A program made the position numbers and the translations under genes. Positions 34,626 to 46,656 of a stretch of DNA of 64,000 nt are shown piece by piece. Origin of the DNA: Rhizopus sp. PT2906 (Eukaryota > Mucoromycota > Mucoromycetes > Mucorales > Rhizopodaceae). Each line of letters begins with the position of its first letter. The first letter of the stretch is position 1. The notes below the pieces were generated by a model. The model made no database searches, was not told the origin of the DNA, and saw only the letters and a program-made list of their open reading frames with translations. Where the stretch lies: the NCBI GenBank assembly GCA_025529335.1, contig JAMYHX010000042.1:62001-126000 (forward strand), given 5' to 3'.

Positions 34626-37415
34626 ATTTTTGAGGTTATAAATTTTAATATACACCTTCCTTTTACCCTTTTGTTTCTATATAAAATGTGTATCAATTTT
34701 TTTTAATAATAGAATATATTAATAATTTTTAAATTGAAACAGAAAGGAAGAGGTTGATAATTACCCTCCCTTTCTCTCGATCTCGTTAAGACCCTTATTC
34801 TGATTTCAATAGCATTGGCGTATTCCACACTGCTTTTCGATATATACCCATTGTCCCTTTTTTCTCTTTATCTGCAAGATTCAAGGTGTTACGTTTTGAT
34901 AGTTTGGTATGAAGGATATTATTATAATAGTGAAAAAAACAATAGGATGGATCTTGATAGGTGAGTAGGTTCAGGCACCATATAAAAAATAATAAAGTCG
35001 GAGATTGAATCAGTGTTTGGATGAAGAAAAGTTGTCATTCACTCGATTCTTGACCATTTTCTTTTGCGTTCAAAGCCACCAACATCGTCAAGCCAACCTC
35101 TATCTCTTGCATAACAGTAGAAGTCCATTCTATTTTTAAATAAGCGTATTTAAATTCACGTGGTCTAAAAAGCAATCAAGGCGCGAAAATCAGCATTCAT
35201 CCAAAAAAGAGAAGATTTTGCAAATTCACGAGAAAATGATCTTCAGAAAGATTGGGGACTATTTATACGCATTCCTTTGAGTACAATGAACTTATGCATG
35301 GTCCTTTCCGTGAGAGAGCTTCGCGTGATCAGTACCAATTTCGTTGCTACAATCGTGCGCGGCTCATCGAAACGAAGTTTGGCAATCTGTGACGAAAGGA
35401 TCTATGTTTTATCGGAAGAGATGCGACATTCGGGTTATCCTAAAAGTTATCTTCCGCCTGACTACTATGAACAGGGACTTATCCATTACAAAAACATTGG
35501 CTAGTTATAGCGCGATTTGATTGTTGTTTTTGAGAACGATCTTTTTCTATAATATCCCTTTAATGCTTGATAAGGCTCTCATTATCATATTTAACCTTAT
35601 GTGATGGTAATTGCTATCCTTTTCGTAGGTGGATCATGTTCAAATTGATGAATCAAAAGAACGCTGTGGACATCATGCAGAAGGTGTCTGAGTCTTTGGT
35701 ATGGCCGTGACAACTATTCGGGTATGTATCATCGTCCTGATGGATTCATCTACAGCCTTTGCGGGAGTTGTTTATATAAATAACAATTACCACAATTTTT
35801 TTTTGGCTGGCGGGCTTGTGGTGATTTACCTATATTAATTTGAATAAAAGCCCATATTTTACTTAATACAAATTACAAAGCATGTTTGTGGTGAGTTAAT
35901 CATCACAAAAAGAAATAGATATAAACACTAAATAGTTGTTATCAGCTTATGGACAACGAAGTCTTCAATTGGTCCAAATAAAAACTAAGAATGTCTGAAT
36001 TTAAATGTTTTGATATGATGTTATTCTCTATCTGTCTTTCCTTTCTTTATGTTTCTTTTATTCCTTGTCTCCCGCTTATTTAAACAATTCTATCTCGATG
36101 TCTCCTTTTTCTTTTGTTGCCTTTGTTTCTCTTTTTCCCCCTTCTTTTATCGTTTACGTCATATTTCATTTGTCCATAAGTTAGTAACCCCGATAACGAT
36201 TGGTTACACACATGCACCAAGAGAGAGGTAGCAGTAAAATAAGTTCTTTTTTTTTTATATTGAGCTTCTTTAAAAGAATACGTGTTAATCTGCAAGTTCA
36301 TGCATGGTAAATCATTTAATTTTATTAGACAATAAGGCGTGGCCGTATACTTTTGGAAGAGCCCTTATAAGCATATCTGAGTTACATCTTTCTCCTTTTC
36401 TATTCCCTCTCCCCGCACTTTCTCTATCGAGTTCCAAGAAATTCCCAATGCTTTTTTTCTTAAGCAACACTCCTTTAAAAGCATGAATAACATGACGTTG
36501 TAATGAATACATGGTTGAATAGATCATAAATAGACTACCAAATGCTTAATTAGCCATAATGTTTAATTTCCCCCTCCTCATCGTTGCTATTGTTATCATT
36601 AGTCCACTTTGTCCTTCAATGATCATACAATCCAGATCATTTACTAAACGTACAAGATGATTTAAGGTTTTATGAAAAGAAGAATTGTCGAGGTTATTCT
36701 ATATCCCTGTTTCCCTCTCTATCTGTATCTTGATCTCTCTCTCTTTTTCTTACTACTTATGATCACAATTAAGGGGATCCCTGACGAGAAACAAGAAACA
36801 TCAGGCAACTTCATTCGTTGAATCTACTGATGTTAGTAATCGGCTTATAATCAAATCGGCGCGAATTTTGACATTTTGTGTACACAATAACAGCTTATTT
36901 CATTGGTACCTTTCATGCCAAAGTATGAAAACGTAGCACGCTGCATTTTGTAAAAAAAAAAAAAGAAAATTCATCATGACTAAAGAGGAAAAAGGGCGAT
37001 TGGAATACTAAAAAGACCTACTGAATTATACTGTTACTCTTGAACTCAGATTGAGGGTCTCACATCGAATCGAGATTGTGAGAAAAGGAGGTAGTTTAAA
37101 CATGATGGTCCATCAATCCTCATCTAGACTTTGAATAGTTTACTATTGTCTTTTTAAACAGGGCTCGACTTTAATAAGAATGTACTTTTTTTTTTTGTGG
37201 TCTTCATATGAGCTCCGAGGTCAAATGTACGCAGACACAAATAATAATAAAAATATAGAAAAGTGGACCGCTCTTTCTTTCTTTTCTTTTTCCCTTTTTT
37301 CAGTAACAATCTTTCCTTTCCTTTTATTTCAGACAACTGTTGCTTTTTTTTTTATTCTCTCTTTCCATAAAGATCCTCTCATTCGATTCACCCATTTTTG
37401 TAATTTAATGCTATA
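34626..37415. other. Intergenic region with scattered coding-like fragments
   Basis: About 2.8 kb with no supported gene. Two coding-like pieces stand out: a minus-strand frame from about 35162 down to 35035 that ends in TGA after an acceptor-like TTTTTAG, and a plus-strand stretch of 75 codons at 35277-35504. Neither matches a family I know, and they may be a decayed gene or element. A near-perfect hairpin (arms of 10 nt, one mismatch) lies near 35886-35910. The stretch 36000-37400 is rich in CT and T runs. Confidence 0.4.
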
Positions 37416-40400
37416 ATGAGTCCAGACACAAAACTTATTGCAAGCTTAGTGAATCGTATACTTGTTAGGGTACATAATACAACTTACATAAAAAAAAAGA
37501 GGACACCATGTAATTGATTTAATTATGTAGTTGCCTAGCAATAGTGGAAAGAAGTTGGATGCGTTAGAAAATGATCCTATAGTCAATCAAACGTGAGTTG
37601 TGGATAATGTTGATAAATGTATTCTAACCTTTATTATTCACACTTTGTATCATTATTCATCACTTTCAGAGGTAATAATTGTAATAGCCTTTTTTAAATC
37701 CACTCACTCATATCTTGTAGTTGCTGCCCTGATTGAATTATCAAAGTTTAGATTACCGACAGTGACAATTACTCTATTGAATCTATTAGATGGAATCAAG
37801 GTATATTATCATTATTATCATTGTCTCAATACTTATCTCGAGAAATTATAAATATAGATGGCTTCTAATGAAGACTATGTTCCTCAAGAAAATTTACAAT
37901 CACAGCTATTTGTCTTACGATTACTCTCAGCTTGTATGCAACATCACTGGCAGTACATGAAAGATTTAAAATATGAAAGTAGTTCTGGGAGAGCATACTC
38001 TGTAAAAAATGGCTATGAAGGATCAGTTCACAGTTTTGATAGTGCCACTCATAAAAGCAGCAGTCGATGGTCTCTGAACGAGGGCCCTTTACCTCTCGAA
38101 ATGGACGATCCACCCCCTTTTGAAGATGCACTTGCAAAGTCTATCATGAATGTCATGTCCCGTATTATGCATCAAACAACCATTTTGGAAGAAAAAGAGT
38201 ACGGTCAAGCAACGAATCATGTCACTCAGATAACACGCACCGAATACTATACACCAAATAACATTGCAAGAACATCAGCAGATATTGTGTTGGATATCTA
38301 TAAAGCGTCGAGCAAAGTCATCACCTACTTGAGTGCTAGTAATTGGAATATTGTATTTTCAAAGATTAAAGCACGTATACTCTATCTTTCGACCACAAGT
38401 GATGAAAATCCTGAGACATCTGATATGAGGCTACTAGAATGTTGCTCTCTAAACTCAAAGCGCTTGGCTACTGTCTTGTCAGGTAAATAAGAGGTCAGTC
38501 TTTATGTCAAGCCATTAAACTATCTTTTTATAGAGTTTTGCAATAACTTTATACATTTAAAAAAGTCGACACAATTAATTGTAGCAGCTATCTTACGTAG
38601 AGCTATCTGGGGATGGATCGAGACTTATCCAAGCGAGTTTATGCAGCTATGTCAGAGCCAAAAGAGACTAGAGGGTGGACCAGACGTGTTGTTCGAAACT
38701 TGTTTATCTTTAGCAGATACGACCAGAAAGAAAGCAATTCTATGGCCATTACAGACAATGCTCTTGGTGTTATGTCCAGATATCTTATGTTCATTAGATA
38801 CCCCTGACACAGGAAGATCGATCAACTCAAAAAAGGCCCTATTTTTATCAGCACTTAAATCTTCACTAAAGTCAGGACGTATGGCAGAATTGGCTGCTAT
38901 CTGTTATGTGGATATCTGTAAGGCCGCAACTTATGTATCCAAAATAGATTCCTCTGCTCTTCGTCACATCGTACCTGATATTGAACATGAACTGAGAACA
39001 CAACTGTTTGATCCAGAAAAACCCCTGATTGCAGATAGCTTAATGAGCGGACTTGGTATTATCATTGATCATCGCACACTGTTGGCTGATTGCTTGGTGG
39101 CCATGTTTCGACTGAACCCACGAAATGCATTACGCAACCTATTCCCTTCCTGCTTAGATAACCGTGCACCTACTCTGTTTAAAATCAGTTTAGTCAAGGC
39201 GTGCTTAATTATCGCATCTGAAGAAAACAAGCTTCCTTGGAATCCTTCGATTGCTACACTATATGATTCACTGGCTGGTCCGCTTAGAAAGTTATTTATT
39301 GAATTTGCAAGCAAAGACTTTTCCAAGCTTGAAATGAATAGCGCTATGGCAACATCCAACAGTAGAAAACAAAACATTATAAACGCCAATGATAAAAAGT
39401 TCAAAAAAGAAAACACTGTTCGTGTGGACCAGAATAATGAAAGGCTAGAACTCATCCTGGACATGCTACGTTTGTATCAAACAGATCCTAAGCTAGCCAT
39501 TCGCGTAAGTAGACATACTGCTATTCTTCATATTAAACTCATTTATGCGTGTTTAAATAGGGTGATAACGAGGATCGGTTAAAGCAGAATGCAATGGCAA
39601 TGGTTGCCATCACAAACTGTCTCCGTGAGCAGGATCAGTATGTCAGGGATGCGGCCGCTATGTGTCTATTTAAGTTGCACTCTCCAGATTATATTCTCGA
39701 ATGGGGATCGTCACCCAATTTTATGGAATCATTCTGGAAGATCTCTTCTCAGGTTGTGCTGACACTTGCTAAGCAACTGCTAGATACAAGAGAACGAGAT
39801 GATGGCATAAAGCGTTTGTTGGAATTACTAAAGAAGTTGTTTGAATCCAGAAATGAGTTTTTAAGAATGCATCAGGTAAAAACAAAGAAAAAAAAATTGC
39901 AATACGTTTATTCATTTCATGATAGGATGTCTCTATGCAAGGATCAGATGCCAAAGAACGACTTCAAGCATCTATTGGTCTTGAGGTTGCACTCTTGGTC
40001 TTATTGTGCTCTTCTGATATAGAAATTTGTTCTTCTGCGATCACTTGCTTTGGACATATCTGTGAAGAAGCCCAATTGACCGACTACATTGATGATCCTC
40101 ATCAAGCTGTATTAATGGTCGTAGAAAACTTGCCTATCTACCACGAGCTTTCGTCCAACAATAGTATTGTTACCGGTCGCAAATCCCAACAAAAGCAAAT
40201 TCGTCGCTTACTAAGAATGATGACTCACTATGCGCCAGGCAACCTTGCTGCGTGGGAGGAGGTCTATAAGCGATGGAAATACATGATACCTGCCATGACA
40301 AAGCCTTATGAAGAATCCAAGGACGAGGCTCTAGAATTATCACCACACCCACACAACGTGAAAAGAAATGCACCAACTGCTTGGCACGACAAACTACGAA

Positions 40401-43400
40401 ATCCAACGGCTTCGAGTCGACAAACAAATAATCATGCCTCGAACAACAGGACGGATCCTTCACCTAGCAACGTCATAACGGTTACTTTAGACGACGACAA
40501 ATCATCTGAATGGCAAAACTATGCAGGTTTTCTTGCCGCCCTCGGTGGTATTTGCCTCATGGCGGACGTTGGACCATCTACACCGACATCACCGTCAGGT
40601 ACACGTTCTGCATTTGGCGATAGCATGACAGTTAGACGCGTCTCGGCACCAAGCGAATCATCAGCAATGGTTAACAGGTTTGTCGTGGATATGGTTGATT
40701 TGTTACTATGTGATAATATCATGATTCGAGAATGGGTCAAGGAAATTCTTGGCACAGATCTGTCGCCAGCTCTTTATTCAGTCCTCTTCAGATACATGGA
40801 AACAGTACTTTCAAAATACTTTGGACCTGACGGCGACCCTATCTGCAGCGCGAGCAACACATTATTTGTCGAACAGGCCATCAGTGTCCTGAAACTCATC
40901 TTGGATCGTATGGAAGGAAGTTATGAGAATTTGCTGACAGTGGACTTTAGTGGCTTAATTGATCAATATGCAAAGTATTTGAATAAATTGGGAAATAGTC
41001 AATCTGCCTTGAAGATAAAGATTAAGTTTTGTCAGCTTGTTGAAGTGTTGATGATGAAGAAGGATAAAATTACCTTACGACAAGAATTCAGGCTACGTAA
41101 CAAGTTACTGGAGATCATTGTAGAATGGACAAGCGATTTTTCTTTGGTAAGCTGATGAATAAACCCACTTTATATAGCGCAGGTTATCTTTTCTAACGCG
41201 TTTTAGAAACCTGATTTATCATCTCAATACTCTAGTTTTGAATCAGCGCAAGGCGAAAAGCTGCATAGAGAACTCGATCTAGCATGTTTGAACACCATCG
41301 TTGGCCTACTTCATCAACTTCCTCTTCAATCTCCCGACCCAATTCATGATGTTGACTCAACACCTATGAAGAGTAGAATCTTTTTCAAATACTTTACCTT
41401 CTTTCTCAAGCTACTTAATCGATGCAGAGATTCCGAGACGGCCACTGAAGGAGATGCGCTTAGCCGTCGACCTTACACAGAACAGACCAATATGAAGAGT
41501 AAAGGAAGCATGTCGACTTATTTGGCTCCACTAAAAGAAAGCACCATTTTGGCCATGTCAAATCTTTTAAGTGCTAATGTTGATGCTGGTCTAAAGTATT
41601 CGTTATCCATGGGTTACCACGATGACCCACAAATGCGTACGGCATTTATGAAGGTGTTGACAAATATCTTGAATCAAGGGACCGAGTTTGAAACTTTGGC
41701 TGAGACTGTCATGACAGATCGATATGAAAAAGTCGTTGATGTAAGCTATATCACAATTTGAAAGGCTTACCCTCTGAACTCACTTGTTTCTTTAGATGTT
41801 CGTAAGCATGGACCTTAACATCGCTCTATCTCTCTGTGATGTTTGCCCTGCTTCGGATATTGAAGATGCAGCAAATGCTCTTTTGGCCTGCTTTGCATCT
41901 AGAGGGAAGACACTGGATCTCTTAAAGGCTGTGATTCGCAAAGAAGTTGAAAACACAGGTAAATTTGAGTTTATTATAAAAGTATGGGCCCCTTAACATA
42001 TTTTTCTTTAATTCTTTAGACAGCGAAACAGAATTATTAAGAAGAACGAGTATAGCTACTCGACTGTTATCTGTCTTTGCCAGACATAATGGCGCAGACT
42101 ATGTCAGATCAGTACTTCAGCCTGTCTTTACCAAACTTGCAGAAAAGCCTCCAGAAGAGAAAACTTTCGAATTGGACTCATCAAAAGTTGGCAGTGGAGA
42201 GGATGTATCGCGAAATAAGCAAAACGTCATTAATGCGACTGAAATGTTTTTGAATGCCATCTGTGAATCTGCAAACGAGGCACCCAGGTAAAGTCTAAGT
42301 AAGATCTGTTATTGCTTTTTTTTTTGCTAAAATGATCCTCCCTCCCCTCCTTAGATCTTTTCGAGAAGTTTGTCACTGCATCCTTACGTCCGTACGAGAA
42401 CGTTATCCTGAAGCAATGTATACTGCAGTCGGTGCCTTTATCTTCTTACGATTCTTCTGTCCTGCTATCGTTTCCCCTGAATCCGAAGGTTTGATCAAGA
42501 TAAACACTGTGATATCTCGCGAAATGAAGCGTGGTCATTTGATTGCTACCAAGGTCATTCAGAATCTGGCCAATAACGTCTTGTTTGGTGCAAAAGAGAC
42601 ATACATGATTGTCCTGAATGACTTTTTGACCAACAACATTTACAAAGTAACAAACTTTTTGAGAGAGATATCCGAGGTACCGCCACCTACTACGACCGTC
42701 TTACCCGATGGTAGAACTATTGTAGAGGATGTAAGACCTGAAGTTCGTCCTATGGAGCAAAAGGATTACAACTGTTTGCACCGTGTGCTGTTTGACAATA
42801 TGGAGCGCATCTCTAGGGAAATTGCAGCACGTCGTATTCGTCAGCACTTGGATCCTGAGCGCGCAGCTGCATATAAGCAAGGGTTTGACAAGTTTTCAAA
42901 TTTAATGGCTCAATTAGGCCGTCCTCCCGAAGCAACCAAGCCAGAGTTCAGCGGGTTAAGGAGTTATACGTTTGCTGCAGCAAATCAACTCTACGCTGAA
43001 TTTATGCGACGCAACAGTCATCGAAGTGTAGAACCTATCGTATCCAAGAACATTTTCTATGAAGGTGGGGTTTCCAAAGCCAACAGACCTGTCTTTTACT
43101 ATATCAGTCGTCATGTGCTTGCAGACTCTATTGATTTTGAATTGCTTACTTATCACATATTGCAGGTAAGTTTTTGAACACATATGTATAATATACAATG
43201 GATTAACATTTCCTAGACTTTGGAAAGAGCATCCAATAAGAACTTTGAATTAGTGTTTGATTGTACCTTGTTTTCTCAAGCTAATGAAATTCCCAATCAA
43301 TACATTATTCAGCTTGTTCAACTATTACCATTTGATGCATGCGATAATATTGCCAACATTGTTTTTTATAATCCCAACTCTCATTTACGCAAGTTTATGA

Positions 43401-46400
43401 AAAAGTTCCCTCGTCCTATATCACATAAACTAGCCAAACGCTTCAACTTTGCTGTTACCTTGGCGGAAATATATGATTACATCAGTCCAAATGAACTTCG
43501 TTTACCAAAGACGACTAGTAAGAAAATGAAAGAAAATATATAGCAATATTAACACATACTTTATAGCTTCATTAGATACTGATCAATGTCATGTGTTCCA
43601 TCCTGCCAGTAGAATGACACAGAACAAGCTGAATATCCCTGTTACGATCAAAGTGAGCGCCGAGTATGTTCAAGCCATGACTGTTCGCAAACAAGAGTTT
43701 ATCTACAATGTAACTACGGTTCTTAATGACGTCTATATGATTTCGGATATTGAAGACATCACTATTGTGCCAAACTCTCGAAGTCAAGAAATTGTAAACG
43801 AATTTCATTTCAAGTATAACAAGGGTAAGACTCAGCATGTGTTTACTTCGATGAAACGTGATGCTATAGTGAATGTAAGAGTATCAAAATAGCCATTATG
43901 CATGTATCTAACTGTGTTTTAGCATATTCGTCACAACAAGCGACGACTGGAAATGACAAAGCCGAACAATATATCTGAAAGAACCATTCGACCTAACGAT
44001 GTGCCTGGAAGATTACTGAATATGGCCTTGTTGAACATTGGTAGTGATGATCCAAACCTTAGACTTGCTGCATATAACTTGCTATGTGCTCTAAGTATGA
44101 CATTCCACTTTGACCTCAACAATCAGTTATTGGATGCAAAAGGTAGTACTGAGTGATATAATGTAATCTTTTTCTAATTGTTCCTTTTTGTTAGACTTAT
44201 GCTTGCCTGCAAACAGTACAGCCTTTGTTGTGGCCATCAGTGAAAGAATTGCGGAAAATCAGCCTAATCTCACTTTGGAGTTTTTGAGTGAATGCTTTAT
44301 TGGCTTCCAAAAATCCAGTGAGCCCCTACGATACCTATGCTTAGATTATATGGTGCCTTGGTTACCTAATCTTTCACGATTCTGTCACAGTAATATAGAA
44401 GATAAAGAGACGGTGAAAACAAAAGAAGTCCTTCGTAACCTGATTGATCTCACTGTAGCCCGTACTGAAGTAAGTGTGAGTTTTTTTTATGATATCATTA
44501 TTAATCGCCATATAGATGTACAAGCTTATACAAGCAAAGATATGGAAGACAATCGGACAGATTGACGACATATTGAATCTTGTCCTGGATTCCTTTGTTC
44601 AGTTTTCAATTGAGCACGGTGTAGGTTCATCACAAGCAGAAGCCATGGCTGATACATTTGTTACTCTTTCCAACATTGCCGTACGCGGTAAAGTCATCTC
44701 TCGCTTACGAAAAGTCTTACAAAAGACATCGTTCAAGCCAACCAGAACCTTGACTGATCATTGGACTTGGAATGAAATTGCAATCCTCATTCGATTTGTT
44801 CTGATGTTATCATTCAACAATCGAGGGCCTGTAAAGAGCTATGTACCCGAAATCTTTCATATCGTTTCTCTCATCGTTGGTGTTGGTCCTACACTTATCA
44901 GAGCTTCAATCCATGGCCTGATTGTGAATATGATTCAATCATTATGTACATGCATGCCTCTCCAAGAAGCCAATATCAAGAAGCTTCAGCTGATACTTAA
45001 TGAAATATCTGATACTAAGTATAGACTACTATTTGGCTTATTCAAGCCTCATGCAAATGCATTCACAATCACGCCAGAAACACTGACAGACGCAGCTGAG
45101 CCTATATCACTACATGCTTTGGAAACAATTGTGAGCAATCTGCTTGAAGTCATAGCTTATAGTGCACCTTCTCAAGGTAAAATATGAAAACACCATTCAA
45201 CTCTCATTTCTAACAACTTTCTTTAAATAGATATGGCTAATGCATGGCGCGCTAGATGGATGAGTTTGGTTGCAAGCACTGCTTTCCAATTTAATCCAGC
45301 AATACAGCCACAGGCCTTTGTTGTATTAGGCTGTCTAGGACGCGAAGAAACAGATGATGATTTGTTATATCAAATCCTAGTTGCCTTACGTGGTGCGCTG
45401 GCTATATTTAACGAAGCTGATCCTAACCTGGTTCTAAGCATCATGATGTGCCTTAAAAACATTGTCGAAAGCTTACCGCCAGATTCAAGGTACCTGCTTG
45501 CTCTCTTCTGGGTTGCAGTTGCGCTTGTAGAAATCAACAATGGCCCCATCTTCACAATGGCTATCGAACTTATACTTGCCGTACTGCGTGCACTGGATAC
45601 AGCCGGCTATTTCACTGGTGAATCTGTTGTTGAAGTCCTGCTATCAGCTCGAGAACCCATGGCCAATGTCTCTAGGAAACTCGACCAGCTCTGCGGTGTT
45701 AATTTCGAATCACATTTTTCATTTGCTATTGCGAGCATCTTCTTAAAGGGCTTACGTTATAACAACGGAAAAGAAATCGTTTTCCAAGGATTGGCCACCT
45801 TTTTGGATATTGAATGCAAGCATAGTGATAGTACCAACATGATCGATCCACATCACTTGGGTTACCTTGCTGGAATCTTACCACTTGCAGCCAAGAATGA
45901 GACACTAAAGGAAGTGTTACGGCTTACTGGCTTACTTGATCCAAGCTTTGAATTGGACGACGAAGATGAAGAGGATAACCTTGAAGCTTATGCCTACAGT
46001 TACTCCTGTATCTTTGACAGACTAGATGTGACGGATGAAACTACAGCCCTGTTGTTTGTATCCATGCTTGTTGCTCAGTTGCAAGTGACGGATAGCAATA
46101 ATGAAAAGCTCTTCTTGTACCATCTCTTGGCCGAAGCTGCTAGCTCAATGCCTGCCGTATTCTCTACTGTGTATGACTCACTTCTTCCCAAGATGAATCA
46201 GGTAGTATTGAATAGCACGAACCAGTCGATTATTGAATCTGTAAAGTCGATCCTGTTGACAGCATGCTCTGATCCAAGCTTCAGTGATGCATCCAGAAAG
46301 AACCATCCTACTCAAAGGTCTCTATTGGAAAGTGTAGGGTTCCCTGCTTTGGCGGATCCTTCGCTTGGTGCATCATCAGCAAATGTATTACAGAATGCTA

Positions 46401-46438
46401 AGCTTGCAAGTGAAATCATCGAGTTAATCATTGCTTAA
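37416..46438 (+). CDS. NF1: Neurofibromin/IRA-type Ras GTPase-activating protein
   Basis: Negative regulator of Ras; speeds GTP hydrolysis. Eighteen exons: 37416-37469, 37531-37592, a microexon at 37670, 37721-37800, 37858-38482, 38534-39504, 39561-39875, 39926-41146, 41207-41740, 41796-41958, 42020-42287, 42355-43165, 43217-43517, 43567-43874, 43923-44142, 44195-44469, 44516-45176, 45231-46438 (2692 residues, close to human neurofibromin). The GAP domain (about 1290-1570) has the arginine-finger block LLRRTSIATRLL and the FLRFFCPAIVSPE motif. It is followed by the Sec14-PH module (about 1680-1960; FYYISRHVL, FVFDC-like, IRPNDVPGRLLNMALLN). Helical-repeat flanks make up the rest. The N-terminus LPSNSGKK...ELSKFRLP resembles the neurofibromin start. 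The microexon call is uncertain in size (2 or 11 nt), but one is needed for the frame. Confidence 0.95.
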
Positions 46439-46656
46439 AATCTTTCTTTTTTGTAACCTTTTTCCTACTAATTTATCCAATGTATACATCCTATTTATAC
46501 ATTTATATATACACTATATATCAATCTATATATACACACACACCCCTTTCTTATATTCGGTTTTATATGAACATCAAGTTAATTATATGTTCTTACTAAT
46601 AGCTTTATAATAAAAAGTCGATTCAATTCGCATTAAAACAATAAAGACATATTTTA

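Noticed and set aside
33657..34655. 332-codon minus-strand ORF over the chitin deacetylase
   Set aside because: A shadow caused by strong codon bias of the deacetylase; the plus strand has all CE4 motifs.
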